33,331 bases of DNA. Origin: Prevotella sp. GTDB lineage: Bacteria > Bacteroidota > Bacteroidia > Bacteroidales > Bacteroidaceae. A program made the translations under genes and the position numbers. The notes below the pieces were generated by a model that was not told where the DNA came from, did no database searches, and saw nothing but the letters and a program-made list of their open reading frames with translations. Where the stretch lies: positions 1 to 33,331 of the forward strand of contig JAKVJW010000029.1 of the NCBI GenBank assembly GCA_022486815.1, in the 5' to 3' direction. Positions 1 through 9,105 of the stretch are shown here, in pieces (the stretch's first letter is position 1; every line of letters begins with the position of its first letter).

Positions 1-80
1 AGCCATGGGTTACGGGCGTAGATGTGGGTAACTATCCTCAACCACGTACCTATCTTGTAGGCGTTAATATTAAATTTTAG
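1..80 (+). CDS. SusC-like TonB-dependent receptor, C-terminal end only (partial)
   Basis: The first 80 bases hold an open frame that stops with TAG at 78-80. Its last residues read as a beta-strand (PQPRTYLVGVNIKF), the usual end of SusC/RagA outer-membrane receptors, where a PRTY-type motif precedes a final strand closing the barrel. The SusD-like gene starts 18 bases later, which is the standard SusC-SusD order. The rest of the gene lies to the left of the window. The family imports oligosaccharides across the outer membrane using TonB energy. The identification rests on only about 25 residues plus the neighbour, so the family is likely but the substrate cannot be read here. Confidence 0.75.
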   Translation, partial: PWVTGVDVGNYPQPRTYLVGVNIKF

Positions 81-98
81 TTATTAAGAGATTACACT

Positions 99-1871
99 AT
101 GAAAAAGGTTTTAAATATTGTTTCTGTAAGTCTTCTCTCCTTGAGCCTTGCTTCCTGCAGTCTTAATGGTGTGGAGAATATCACAGAACAGTCAACGGCT
201 AACTTTCCTGCAACTGACGATGATGCTGAATCCGTATTGGCTGGCATTTACCAGAATCTGAACCAGATTAACCAATATCCGCAAGAGAGTTTCTTGTATT
301 ATTCTTTTCTTGCCAGTGATGACCAGTTAGGCGGAGGCGGCCCGAATGATAAATTGATGCAGGCGGAAGATATGCTGTGCAATTATGGGGCCAATATGAC
401 GAATGACTTCTGGACTGTTCGTTATCGGGGTATCAACTCTGCAAATACTTTAATCCAGGCTCTTCCGAATACAAAGTTGACCGATGCACAGAAGAACCAG
501 TATATGGGTGAGGCTCTGTTTCTTCGTGCATTCTATTACTACGAGCTTGCCTCTATGTATGGGAATGTACCTTTGATAACGGTGCCGACCGGAACACTTG
601 TCCAGCAGGGTAAAGTGACGGTCCTTTGGGGACAGATTATTCAGGATTTCAGGGATGCAGCAGACCTGCTGCCAGCTGTGTCAACACATAACAATGGCCA
701 TGTTGATAAATATTGTGCTGAGGCCATGCTGGCGCGTGCATGGTTGTTCTATACTGGCATGTATGGTGATGGTACGGCGTTAAAAGATCTGACGAGCACT
801 GTTTATAAGCCATTGACTTCTGTGGCTCTTCCTGATGGGAAAACGCTGACGAAACAGGATGTCAGCAAGTACATTGATGACTGTGTCAATAATTCCGGTT
901 ATTCTCTGGTACCGGATTATCGCAATCTCTGGGCTTATACAAATAGATGTACGGTAAATGATTATCCGTATACTAAAGGTAAAGGCCTGAAATGGTGCCA
1001 GGATGATGAGAAAGAAAAACATAATGCAGATGATGTGGAAAATATGTTCGCCATCAAGTTTAACAAACTGGCTTCATGGAATACGACAATTGGTTACGGT
1101 AATGGTTATGCCCTTCACCTCGGAATTCGTGGTGGTCAGGATTATGCCAATACATTCCCGTTCGGTCAAGGCTGGGGAGCCGGACCTGTTGCACCGAACC
1201 TCATATCTGACTGGAAAGCAGCAGAACCAAATGATATGCGTCGTGATGCCTCTATCCAGTTGTTGAGTGAACTTCCTAATTATAAAAAAGGAGGATGGTC
1301 AGACTATGTACAGGAGACGGATTACTTTGAGAAGAAGTTAGCACCTGTTACCTGTAAAGATCTCTCCCAGTCAGGTGGCTTCGCGTGTTGCTTTGAAGTG
1401 ACGATGTATGGTGCTAGTGGATGGTCAAACGGTGTCAATATGCAGACCTCCAATATCCATGATCTGGTATTGTTACGTTTTGCAGACGTATTATTAATGC
1501 AATCAGAACTCGAAGAGAATGTATCCGGAATCAACCGGGTCAGGGCACGTGCGGGTCTTGCTCCTATAGGCGGTTATTCTTTAACTGCTCTTCAGAACGA
1601 GCGTCGCTGGGAGTTTGCCTGTGAAGGTCTCCGATGGAACGATATCCGTCGTTGGCATATTGCTGCTGCTGCGCTCACCAGACAGATCAACCAACCGATT
1701 TATATTGCTGGTGAAGCATCGGAGAATAAGGCCCATAATGGCGGATATGCTGCCCGGTATAATGCGACGGCAGGTTTTATGAAAATGCCTGACAATGCAA
1801 TATCTATCGGGAGTGTTGTCCAGAATGAGGGCTGGAGTGATAATTCCTCTGAATATACAGGATGGAGATGA
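99..1871 (+). CDS. SusD/RagB-family nutrient-binding outer-membrane lipoprotein
   Basis: This 590-residue protein is the surface glycan-binding lid of a SusC/SusD importer. It begins with a lipoprotein signal peptide ending in the lipobox LASC, so Cys20 is the lipidated residue. The segment around residues 140-160 (EALFLRAFYYYELASMYGNVPL) is the typical SusD TPR-like helix, and the C-terminal part has the family hallmark NERRWEFACEGLRWNDIRRW. The length fits the family (500-650 residues). It follows the SusC end by 18 bases and precedes another lipoprotein by 67 bases, so all three are probably co-transcribed. The beta-mannoside genes further down suggest a mannan-type substrate, but that is inference from neighbours, not from this sequence. 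Confidence 0.95.
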   Translation: MKKVLNIVSVSLLSLSLASCSLNGVENITEQSTANFPATDDDAESVLAGIYQNLNQINQYPQESFLYYSFLASDDQLGGGGPNDKLMQAEDMLCNYGANMTNDFWTVRYRGINSANTLIQALPNTKLTDAQKNQYMGEALFLRAFYYYELASMYGNVPLITVPTGTLVQQGKVTVLWGQIIQDFRDAADLLPAVSTHNNGHVDKYCAEAMLARAWLFYTGMYGDGTALKDLTSTVYKPLTSVALPDGKTLTKQDVSKYIDDCVNNSGYSLVPDYRNLWAYTNRCTVNDYPYTKGKGLKWCQDDEKEKHNADDVENMFAIKFNKLASWNTTIGYGNGYALHLGIRGGQDYANTFPFGQGWGAGPVAPNLISDWKAAEPNDMRRDASIQLLSELPNYKKGGWSDYVQETDYFEKKLAPVTCKDLSQSGGFACCFEVTMYGASGWSNGVNMQTSNIHDLVLLRFADVLLMQSELEENVSGINRVRARAGLAPIGGYSLTALQNERRWEFACEGLRWNDIRRWHIAAAALTRQINQPIYIAGEASENKAHNGGYAARYNATAGFMKMPDNAISIGSVVQNEGWSDNSSEYTGWR

Positions 1872-1938
1872 CCTCTTCGTCTGTCCTTTCAATAATTAAA
1901 AAGACTTCTCTTATTAGAGATTAATAAAGAAAATACTT

Positions 1939-2793
1939 ATGAAAAAAATAGTTTATGGAATGTTGGCAGTGTTTGCTGTACTGCTTTCTTTCACTTCCTG
2001 TAGTCCTTCGCATGAAGACTTCAGTCCGAAGGCTTCCATTTCAGCGGATCAGTTGAATGCAAGTTTGATTCTGGCGCAGAAGTCGCCAGGTAACAACAAC
2101 TTTACAATATCAACGTCATCCCCTACACGTTATATCAAAGTATTTAATGCCAACACGAACGCGGAACTGGGGGAGGGGACGAATGTGTCCACTCAGGTTG
2201 TTCCTCCGGACAAAGCATTGAATATATATGTGGAGACGATGAATGAGGATGGCTCCATTACTAAATCCGCGACTAAATCTGTTGCTGTAACTGAATATAC
2301 TGATCTTCCGGCTATCTTTAATACGGTATTCGGAAGAGATGGCAAAGGCGGCTATCTTACCTCTAAATGGACTTGGGATGATAGTCGAACTATTTACTGG
2401 GGTAATGGAAGTTGGGGTAGTGACGTCATTGGCTCATGGTGGGGCGCTCCCAAGAATATTGATATTGATAGTCAGGCTGCTGCAAAAGGGCTGCCTCATG
2501 ATGGTTTAGGTGCTTGGTTTACATTAAGTTTAGGAGGAGTAACGACCAGCCGGGGAGAAACGGGTAGTGTTATGGTATCACAAACCCCTCTGGTTACAGG
2601 ATGGGGAGTTGGCTCAATGACCTTTTCCGGTACGGTTCCTCTTATGGGAGTAAAACCGAATGATGGTAATGCCAGATGCTATTCTTATAATATTGTTTCA
2701 TCAGATAGTACCCATCTGGTATTAGCTCTTCAGACTACTTCAAATACTTCAGAAGGGTGGTTTCTCGCATTTAAAAGAATACCTAATCAGTAA
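1939..2793 (+). CDS. Surface glycan-binding lipoprotein (SGBP-like) partner of SusC/SusD
   Basis: A 284-residue lipoprotein with lipobox FTSC (Cys21). Residues about 30-120 look like a beta-sandwich (PKD/Ig-like) domain. Residues about 125-284 are rich in Trp, Gly and Asn (for example KWTWDDS, NGSWGSD, GSWWGAP), as in carbohydrate-binding modules, where aromatic side chains stack on sugar rings. Its place directly behind susD is where such proteins (SusE/SusF or SGBP-B) sit in polysaccharide utilisation loci. The likely role is to hold glycan at the cell surface and hand it to the SusCD complex. No catalytic motif is visible. The specific ligand is not readable. A hairpin downstream (2860-2911) probably ends this transcript. 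Confidence 0.75.
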   Translation: MKKIVYGMLAVFAVLLSFTSCSPSHEDFSPKASISADQLNASLILAQKSPGNNNFTISTSSPTRYIKVFNANTNAELGEGTNVSTQVVPPDKALNIYVETMNEDGSITKSATKSVAVTEYTDLPAIFNTVFGRDGKGGYLTSKWTWDDSRTIYWGNGSWGSDVIGSWWGAPKNIDIDSQAAAKGLPHDGLGAWFTLSLGGVTTSRGETGSVMVSQTPLVTGWGVGSMTFSGTVPLMGVKPNDGNARCYSYNIVSSDSTHLVLALQTTSNTSEGWFLAFKRIPNQ

Positions 2794-2859
2794 GTCCTGT
2801 TAGGAATAGTTCTATTTGTTACCAATAGAAGTAATTTTGTATAAGTAATTTTTTAGTAA

Positions 2860-2911
2860 AGAGATAGTTGTCTTGTCTGTCTGAAGAATGATGGGTGAGG
2901 TAACTATCTCT
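2860..2911 (+). terminator. Hairpin, probable terminator after the SusCD-SGBP unit
   Basis: A perfect 10-bp inverted repeat (AGAGATAGTT at 2860-2869 with AACTATCTCT at 2902-2911) extends inwards through G-U and C-G pairs and is followed by the U-rich stretch GTTTGTATT. It lies 67 bases past the stop codon of the preceding lipoprotein gene. The loop is long for a classic intrinsic terminator, so the call is moderate. Confidence 0.55.
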
Positions 2912-3004
2912 GTTTGTATTAATAGTTCTTATTTGACTTGTGTCCTTTGATCAGAACATTTATAAATAACTAGTTGAAGAGTAGCATCATTAATAGCTTT
3001 TTTG

Positions 3005-3012
3005 TATTTTTG
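3005..3012 (+). promoter_or_regulatory. Bacteroides-type -7 box (TATTTTTG) for the membrane protein gene
   Basis: TATTTTTG matches the Bacteroides primary-sigma -7 consensus TAnnTTTG and lies 27 bases before the ATG at 3040. I do not see a clean TTTG -33 element at the right spacing, and the region is A/T rich, so this is a moderate call. It would separate the DUF6057-like gene from the SusCD unit. Confidence 0.45.
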
Positions 3013-3039
3013 TACTTGTATTGTTAATATCTGATTCTA

Positions 3040-4809
3040 ATGAAGAAAAACCTTAATGTATACGGACAAGTCCTGTTGTCTGTTTTTTTCGGTATCATTG
3101 TTTTTTGCTTTTGGTGTTTTGTACAGCGAGGTGCCTTGAATTATCAGGAGCAATTACAGATGTTTCTGTTCAATTCTGATTATTTCGTGCAACGGATTAT
3201 CGTACCTGGGGGACTGGCAGATTACATAGCAGAGTTCTTAACTCAATTTTATTATTATCCGGCCTTAGGTGGTCTGATTCTGGCCTTCTGTTTTGTGGTT
3301 TTGCAAAGGTTGACCTGGATGCTGGCAACTTATCATGGTGCCCGTGATATTTGGTACCCGCTAAGTTTTGTACCGGTACTGCTTTTATGGTTTTATATGG
3401 GTGATGAAAGTGTATTACTGAGTTTTGTCATCTCGTTGATTATGGCCGTGCTCTTCATGCTCTTTTATACAAAATTGTCGTACCACTTCAATCAAAATAC
3501 CAGGCGTAAGGTTGTTTCTGAGAGCATAACTCTTTTTATTGGAATTCCAGTGTTTTACTGGTTGTTTGGACCCTGTGTCTTTGTCTTGGTCTTCTATGTT
3601 TTATTTCTTGAAATAGCGCACCGGAAACAGATTGTGATTGGTTTGTTGAGTATCCTCTATGCTGTTTTCGTAGTTCTTTTATGTGCACAGTTTTTACAGT
3701 ACCCTCTATATCGTTTATTCATCGGAATCAATTATTACCGTTTCCCATTAGCCATACCTTATATGCAAATAGTCCTGATGGTCTTATTTGCCATTTTTCC
3801 GATTGTCCTTTATCGCTTGCCCCCTGTCAGAAAGCCGGATTTGATAGAATGGGGGATAGTGACTGTCCTTGTCTTCGGTGGTTTTTTTATGATCAGGGGT
3901 GGCTTTAATCCGGTAAGATATCGGATGATAGATGATGATTATCTGGTAAGGACTCATCAGTGGGATGAATTGATCAAAAGGGCAGAAAAGCATCAGCCGG
4001 TAACACCGATGGGTGTATCTTGCATCAATCTGGCTTTGGAGATGAAGGGTTCTTTGCCTGACAGGATGTTCAACTTTTACCAGAATGGAGTTGAGGGGTT
4101 GGTTCCTGCATTTCAACGTGATTTTACAACCCCGCTTCCGACAAGTGAAATCCTTTATCAGATGGGAATGATCAACAGTGCTGAACGCTATGTCTTTGAG
4201 GCTCAGGAAGCTATTCCGAATTACAGGAAGAGTTCCCGTTGCTATCAGAAGATGGCTGAGTGTGAGATCATTAACGGACAGTATCAGGTGGCTGCCAGAT
4301 TCTTGAAGAAACTCCGTCAGACCCTTTTCTATAGAAGTTGGGCCGACCGAGCATGGACATACCTTTATAATGACAGGAAAGTGAATACTGATCCGGAATG
4401 GGGACGTCTGAGAAAACTTCGGCTTACGAAAGATTTTCTTTTTAGTGAATCTCAGATGGATCAGATATTCGGCCTGTTCTTTGCCCATAACTTCAAAAAC
4501 AGGATGGCATACGAATATTTAATGGCTTGGCAGATGCTGGAAAGGAATCTTCAAGGATTTCAGAGATATTATCCTTTAGGACGTTTTGCCGGATATACGG
4601 AAATCCCCCGTTCTTATCAGGAAGTGCTGGTTTATCTTTGGACTCAGTCACATACCAGCTTTAATGGCATTCCTTATAGTGTTACTCCTGAAGTGTGTGA
4701 TGATGTAACCGATTTCGCACGGGCCTATGTCGCTAACCCTCATGATCCTCGTCTGCTAACCGGAAAAATGGGCGGTACTTACTGGAGCTATTTGCTTTGC
4801 AAGAAATAG
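3040..4809 (+). CDS. DUF6057-like polytopic membrane protein with soluble C-terminal half
   Basis: The 589-residue protein has about eight hydrophobic segments between residues 10 and 285 (roughly 10-28, 75-92, 105-120, 125-143, 163-190, 198-218, 238-258, 271-285). A mostly helical soluble half (290-589) follows, with repeated aromatic/Ala pairs reminiscent of TPR-like helices. I recognise the overall pattern as the Bacteroidota family DUF6057, whose function is not established. The first loop after helix 1 (residues about 33-62) is long and charged/aromatic, which superficially resembles the first periplasmic loop of GT-C type membrane enzymes; that is only a resemblance. The stop codon lies 29 bases before the ATG of the next gene, a heme-motif lipoprotein, so the two probably act together. 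Confidence 0.7.
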   Translation: MKKNLNVYGQVLLSVFFGIIVFCFWCFVQRGALNYQEQLQMFLFNSDYFVQRIIVPGGLADYIAEFLTQFYYYPALGGLILAFCFVVLQRLTWMLATYHGARDIWYPLSFVPVLLLWFYMGDESVLLSFVISLIMAVLFMLFYTKLSYHFNQNTRRKVVSESITLFIGIPVFYWLFGPCVFVLVFYVLFLEIAHRKQIVIGLLSILYAVFVVLLCAQFLQYPLYRLFIGINYYRFPLAIPYMQIVLMVLFAIFPIVLYRLPPVRKPDLIEWGIVTVLVFGGFFMIRGGFNPVRYRMIDDDYLVRTHQWDELIKRAEKHQPVTPMGVSCINLALEMKGSLPDRMFNFYQNGVEGLVPAFQRDFTTPLPTSEILYQMGMINSAERYVFEAQEAIPNYRKSSRCYQKMAECEIINGQYQVAARFLKKLRQTLFYRSWADRAWTYLYNDRKVNTDPEWGRLRKLRLTKDFLFSESQMDQIFGLFFAHNFKNRMAYEYLMAWQMLERNLQGFQRYYPLGRFAGYTEIPRSYQEVLVYLWTQSHTSFNGIPYSVTPEVCDDVTDFARAYVANPHDPRLLTGKMGGTYWSYLLCKK

Positions 4810-4838
4810 ATGTTCAATTCTTTAGAAATATACTGTTG

Positions 4839-6305
4839 ATGAAAAAGATATTTATAACACTGATTTCTGTTGTTTTCTTACTGGCTTCTTGTCATTCTCT
4901 TCCGGAAAATCCAACCAAGAAGAACTTGCTCCCTGATATTTATCCTGATTATGCCGGAGTTACGATTCCTGTGGATATTGCTCCATTGGATTTTAACTAT
5001 GCCGGTGGTGATTTTGATTGCATGGATGTTAAGGTGAAGGGATCTAAAGGAGGTGAACTCCATTCCAATGGGGAGGTTGCTGTATTTGATATCAGTGACT
5101 GGCATCATCTGACAGAAATAAATAAAGGTGGAAAATTAGTATTTACTGTCTGTATAGAGAAGGACGGAAAGTGGATACAATACAGGGATTTCGAGATGAG
5201 TGTCAGTCCATACGCTCTGGATGAGTATGGACTGACTTATCGCAAGATAGCTCCGGGATATGAGGTCTATAGTAAAATGGGAATCTATCAGCGGGACTTA
5301 TCCAACTATGATGAATCTGCAATTCTGGAAAACACGGATGCTCCCGGAGCGTGTTTGAATTGCCATACTTCCAACCGAACAGATCCCAGAGAATTTACTT
5401 TTCATGTCAGGGGCGATCATGGGGCCACTTTGGTGGATATTAATGGACAGCGGGAATGGCTGAAAGCAAAAAATGATTCTATCCATGGCTCTCTTGTTTA
5501 TTCTTATTGGCATCCTAGTGGTAAATATTGTGCTTATTCGACAAATAAAACCCATCAGAGTTTTCATCTCGTGCGGAATGAACGTATAGAGGTTTTTGAC
5601 CAGGCTTCAGACATCCTGGTCTACAAACCGAAGACACATCAGATTATCCTGGACTCTCTCTTGATGACTCCGGATCATTTTGAGACTTATCCTGCTTTTT
5701 CGCCGGATGGGGAAACGCTTTATTTCTGTTCTTCACAGGCTGAGCCGATTCCTGAAGAATATCAGAAAGTCAAGTATAATCTTTGTAAAATCTCTTTTGA
5801 CCCTTCTACTGGCACCTTTGGCAATCGGGTGGATACGATTGTGAATGCTCGGAAAATGGGCAAAAGTCTTGTTTTCCCCCGTCCTTCATACGACGGGAAA
5901 TATATTATGTTTACTTTAGCCAATTATGGTTGCTTTCCTATTTGGCATAAAGAGGCTGATCTAGGACTGTTGGACTTGCGTACAGGGAAGTTGAGAATGC
6001 TGAATGAAGTCAACTCAAACCAGACGGAGTCATTCCATAACTGGAATATCAACAGCCATTGGTTTGTCTTTTCCAGTCGGAGAGGAGATGGTTTGTATAC
6101 ACGTCTTTATCTTGCCTGCATAGATTCACAAGGGCACGTATCCAAACCTTTCCTGCTTCCTCAGAAGAACCCTGGAAAGTATTATGAGGAAAGTGTTTAT
6201 TCTTATAATATTCCTGATTTCACAAAAACAAAAGTCGATTTTGATTTTAGGGCAGCCGGAAGAGAAATCATGAGTGATCGCAGGGTGAATACAGTCGTCA
6301 GATAA
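4839..6305 (+). CDS. Lipoprotein with a single CxxCH heme motif and TolB/PD40-like beta-propeller
   Basis: With the ATG at 4839 the product has 488 residues and begins with a clean lipoprotein signal (MKKIFITLISVVFLLASC). The open frame can be extended to a TTG at 4797 inside the upstream gene, but that would bury the signal peptide behind 14 extra residues, so 4839 is preferred. At residues 172-176 there is CLNCH, the covalent c-type heme-binding motif. From about residue 200 onwards there are repeats of the TolB/WD40-like (PD40) kind, for example TYPAFSPDGETLYFCSS and FPRPSYDGKYIMFTLAN. It would sit on the periplasmic side of a membrane or at the surface. Redox role, partner and substrate are unknown. 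The upstream membrane protein is the obvious candidate partner. Confidence 0.75.
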   Translation: MKKIFITLISVVFLLASCHSLPENPTKKNLLPDIYPDYAGVTIPVDIAPLDFNYAGGDFDCMDVKVKGSKGGELHSNGEVAVFDISDWHHLTEINKGGKLVFTVCIEKDGKWIQYRDFEMSVSPYALDEYGLTYRKIAPGYEVYSKMGIYQRDLSNYDESAILENTDAPGACLNCHTSNRTDPREFTFHVRGDHGATLVDINGQREWLKAKNDSIHGSLVYSYWHPSGKYCAYSTNKTHQSFHLVRNERIEVFDQASDILVYKPKTHQIILDSLLMTPDHFETYPAFSPDGETLYFCSSQAEPIPEEYQKVKYNLCKISFDPSTGTFGNRVDTIVNARKMGKSLVFPRPSYDGKYIMFTLANYGCFPIWHKEADLGLLDLRTGKLRMLNEVNSNQTESFHNWNINSHWFVFSSRRGDGLYTRLYLACIDSQGHVSKPFLLPQKNPGKYYEESVYSYNIPDFTKTKVDFDFRAAGREIMSDRRVNTVVR

Positions 6306-6487
6306 ATCAGGTTAGTTCGAGATTTCATTATAAATCGTGATTGTTACAAAAGGCATGGTTAATATATTATTGCTAAGTGGTAAATTACTAAAGTATTGGT
6401 AACCTCATTATGAAGGAATAATAGATGTCGAAGGAAAAAGTGTTGATATTAGCTATAATAGTATCATATCCTTTCATACTTTTATTT

Positions 6488-6495
6488 TATCTTTG
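6488..6495 (+). promoter_or_regulatory. Bacteroides-type -7 box (TATCTTTG) for the mannoside operon
   Basis: TATCTTTG fits the TAnnTTTG consensus exactly and lies 21 bases before the ATG of the esterase gene at 6517, in a 211-base gap that otherwise holds no gene. No clear TTTG -33 element is seen at about 20 bases upstream. It marks the likely start of a transcript with the esterase, GH130 and transporter genes. Confidence 0.65.
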
Positions 6496-6516
6496 TAATG
6501 TCTGAATATTATGTAA

Positions 6517-7821
6517 ATGGAAAAACATTTGTTAGTTATTAAGAAAAATTGCCTTTTGTTCCTTGTGGCATTTTTATGGTCTTATACTCCATTAAAGGCT
6601 CAAATCCGTGGTAATAATATTGTCATTATGGTAACTCCTGATCACCGGGACTGGAATTATAAGATTGGAGAAAAGGCGATTTTTTCGGTAAAAGTCTTAA
6701 GGTCTGGAACTCCCTTGAATCAGGTACAAGTTGATTATGAGGCTGGACCTGTCTTTTACCCGGATATCAAGAAATCGGCAATATTGAAGAATGGTGAAAT
6801 GCAGTGGTCGGGAAAGATGGACCATCCTGGTTTTTACCGTCTGAAAGTAACGGCTTCCATAAATGGTAAAAAATATGAAGGCCTCTGTACAGCGGGCTTT
6901 TCCCCTGAAAAGATAGTACCTTTTGCTCAGTGTCCGGAAGATTTTGACGAATATTGGTCTGAAGCTTTGAAGAAGGCAAGGAAATATGACCTTAATCCTA
7001 CTTTAAAATTATTGCCTGACCGTTGTACAGACTTGGACCAGGTCTATGAGGTGAGTTTCGTAAATGACGGTCCTGACTCTCGTATCTATGGTATTCTTTC
7101 AGTCCCAATCCGCCCTGGAAAGTATCCGGCTTTGCTGAGAGTTCCCGGAGCAGGGTGTCGCCCTTACGGTGGAGATACCTATACGGCAGACGGAAAGTGC
7201 ATCGTTTTGGAAATAGGTATTCATGGTATTCCTGTTACAATGCCACAGATTGTATATGACCGGTTGCTTGGCGGGGCTTTGAATCATTATTGGGATGTGA
7301 ATATTGGTTATCCGGACAAGAATTATTTCCATCGTGTAGTCATAGGAGCTGTGAGGGCTGTAGATTATCTTGCTTCACGGCCGGAATGGGATGAGAAAAC
7401 TCTAGGTGTGACAGGAGCATCTCAAGGTGGGTTCCTTTCTTTGGCTACAGCAGCGCTGGACAGTCGGGTTACTTTTCTGGCAGCGGTACATGACGCTATG
7501 TGTGACTATGAGGCAGAACTGCATGGAGTAGCAGGAGGCTGGCCTCACTATTTCTATCATCAGAAAAATGTCGATGAGAAAGAAATTGAAGGAGCTCGCT
7601 ATTATGATGGCGTAAACTTTGCCTGCAGGGTCACTGTTCCTTGTTGGTTCTCTTTTGGATATAATGATGAGACCGTTCCTCCTACTTCTTCTTATGGGAC
7701 TTATAATATTGTAAAAGCTCCCAAAAGGTTGAGTGTATATCAGATGACCGGGCATTACTGGTATCAGGAGCAGTGGGATGAGTGGCAGGACTTTCTGAGG
7801 ACGCAATTACATGTCAAGTAA
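6517..7821 (+). CDS. Secreted CE7-type acetyl (xylan/mannan) esterase
   Basis: The 434-residue product has a signal peptide (residues 1 to about 29, ending LKAQ, no lipobox Cys), so it is periplasmic or secreted. Residues about 30-125 form a beta-rich N-terminal domain, then an alpha/beta-hydrolase of the AXE1 / cephalosporin-C deacetylase family (CE7). The catalytic triad can be placed at Ser302 (GASQGG), Asp384 (NDETVPP) and His413 (GHYW). CE7 enzymes remove O-acetyl groups from short sugars and xylo- or manno-oligosaccharides. Directly ahead of a GH130 phosphorylase and a sugar symporter, it probably deacetylates mannoside oligosaccharides before uptake. The extra N-terminal domain makes it longer than the roughly 320-residue classical CE7 enzymes. 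Confidence 0.88.
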   Translation: MEKHLLVIKKNCLLFLVAFLWSYTPLKAQIRGNNIVIMVTPDHRDWNYKIGEKAIFSVKVLRSGTPLNQVQVDYEAGPVFYPDIKKSAILKNGEMQWSGKMDHPGFYRLKVTASINGKKYEGLCTAGFSPEKIVPFAQCPEDFDEYWSEALKKARKYDLNPTLKLLPDRCTDLDQVYEVSFVNDGPDSRIYGILSVPIRPGKYPALLRVPGAGCRPYGGDTYTADGKCIVLEIGIHGIPVTMPQIVYDRLLGGALNHYWDVNIGYPDKNYFHRVVIGAVRAVDYLASRPEWDEKTLGVTGASQGGFLSLATAALDSRVTFLAAVHDAMCDYEAELHGVAGGWPHYFYHQKNVDEKEIEGARYYDGVNFACRVTVPCWFSFGYNDETVPPTSSYGTYNIVKAPKRLSVYQMTGHYWYQEQWDEWQDFLRTQLHVK

Positions 7822-7875
7822 AGACTCATTTATTTATATTGACTTGGTTTATAGCGTTAAAAATGGAGATATATT

Positions 7876-9060
7876 ATGTTGTATACATTTGGTGAAAAAG
7901 TAAGAACTCTTAAAACTCATCATGAGCAATTTCTAAGTCGTAGAAATGAACCTTTGGAAAAAGGAAATGGAATTTATGATAAATATAAGGACCCTGTTCT
8001 GACAGCAGAACATACTCCATTGGAATGGAGATATGATTTTAACAAGAAGGATAATCCTTACTTGGAGCAACGTATCATGATGAATGCTGTCTTCAATGCG
8101 GGAGCTATCAAATGGAAGGATAAATATATCGTGGTTGCCCGTGTGGAAGGTGCTGACCGGAAGAGTTTCTTTGCAGTAGCTGAAAGTCCGAATGGTATTG
8201 ATAATTTCCGCTTTTGGAAAGAACCGGTTACCATGCCTGATGATGCTATTCCAGCAACCAATATCTATGATATGCGACTGACCCGGCATGAAGACGGTTG
8301 GATATATGGAATCTTCTGCGCTGAACGTCATGATACGGCACATCCTGAAGATCTATCAGCCGCAACGGCAACGGCTGCCATCGCCCGTACGAACGATTTG
8401 GTCCATTGGAACCGTCTGCCGGATATGAAATGTGAAAACCAGCAACGAAATGTAGTTCTTCATCCGGAATTCGTCAATGGAAAATATGCCTTTTATACTC
8501 GCCCTCAAGATAATTTTATTGATGCAGGTTCAGGCGGTGGCATTGGCTGGGCCTTGGTTGATGATATAGAGCATGCGGAGATAAAAGAAGAAAAAATCAT
8601 TAATCTTCGCCATTACCATACCATTATGGAAGTTAAGAACGGAGAGGGACCTGCTCCCATCAAAACTTCCAGAGGATGGCTGCATCTGGCCCATGGTGTC
8701 CGGGGTACGGCTTCCGGGTTGAGATATGTGCTTTATCTGTATATGACAGCTATTGATGATCCTTCTCGTGTCATCGCTCAACCGGGTGGTTATTTTCTTG
8801 TACCTCAGGGGGAAGAGTATATCGGTGATGTAATGAATGTGGTCTTCTCAAATGGTTGGATCGCAGATGAAGATGGTAAAGTGTTTATCTATTATGCTTC
8901 TTGTGATACGTGTCTGCATGTGGCTACGTCTACTATTGATAAACTTGTCGATTATTGCATGAATACCCCTCAGGACAGATACTCTACAACGCATAGTGTA
9001 GAGTCTGTCAAGAAGTTGATTGCTAAAAACCGTGAGAATGCAAAAAATAATTTCGGTTAG
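7876..9060 (+). CDS. GH130 4-O-beta-D-mannosyl-D-glucose phosphorylase
   Basis: This 394-residue cytoplasmic enzyme has no signal peptide. Its sequence closely follows the Bacteroides GH130 mannosylglucose phosphorylase family (GH130_1), with stretches such as VARVEGADRKSFFAVAESPN, GIFCAERHD, QQRNVVLHPEFV and HTIMEVKNGEGP. The family's catalytic Asp falls at residue 132 in NIYDMRLT. The reaction is Man-b1,4-Glc + phosphate to alpha-Man-1-phosphate + glucose, the last step of Bacteroides mannan catabolism. It lies 54 bases after the esterase gene and 85 bases before a symporter gene. The cellobiose 2-epimerase that often makes Man-b1,4-Glc from mannobiose is not in this window, so glucomannan fragments, or an epimerase encoded elsewhere, may supply the substrate. 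Confidence 0.93.
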   Translation: MLYTFGEKVRTLKTHHEQFLSRRNEPLEKGNGIYDKYKDPVLTAEHTPLEWRYDFNKKDNPYLEQRIMMNAVFNAGAIKWKDKYIVVARVEGADRKSFFAVAESPNGIDNFRFWKEPVTMPDDAIPATNIYDMRLTRHEDGWIYGIFCAERHDTAHPEDLSAATATAAIARTNDLVHWNRLPDMKCENQQRNVVLHPEFVNGKYAFYTRPQDNFIDAGSGGGIGWALVDDIEHAEIKEEKIINLRHYHTIMEVKNGEGPAPIKTSRGWLHLAHGVRGTASGLRYVLYLYMTAIDDPSRVIAQPGGYFLVPQGEEYIGDVMNVVFSNGWIADEDGKVFIYYASCDTCLHVATSTIDKLVDYCMNTPQDRYSTTHSVESVKKLIAKNRENAKNNFG

Positions 9061-9074
9061 TAATAAAATAAGGT

Positions 9075-9105
9075 AGAAGGGCGTTTTTTATAAGATGGCC
9101 CTTCT
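9075..9105 (+). terminator. Hairpin with U-rich tail between GH130 and symporter genes
   Basis: An 8-bp perfect inverted repeat (AGAAGGGC at 9075-9082 with GCCCTTCT at 9098-9105) is followed by TTTATTCTGCCCTTTTTTTCTG. It looks like an intrinsic terminator, yet it sits between two genes of one apparent operon and I see no promoter box between it and the symporter ATG at 9146. It may cause partial read-through and so lower symporter expression relative to the phosphorylase. Confidence 0.65.

Noticed and set aside
3784..4488. 234-codon open frame on the minus strand
   Set aside because: It lies wholly antisense to the DUF6057-like gene, its protein looks like reverse-frame noise (no domain, signal or hydrophobic pattern), and no promoter or ribosome-binding site is seen.
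4797..4838. TTG start that would make the heme-motif lipoprotein 14 residues longer and overlap the upstream gene
   Set aside because: The ATG at 4839 opens directly into a standard lipoprotein signal peptide; the extension would put polar residues in front of it.
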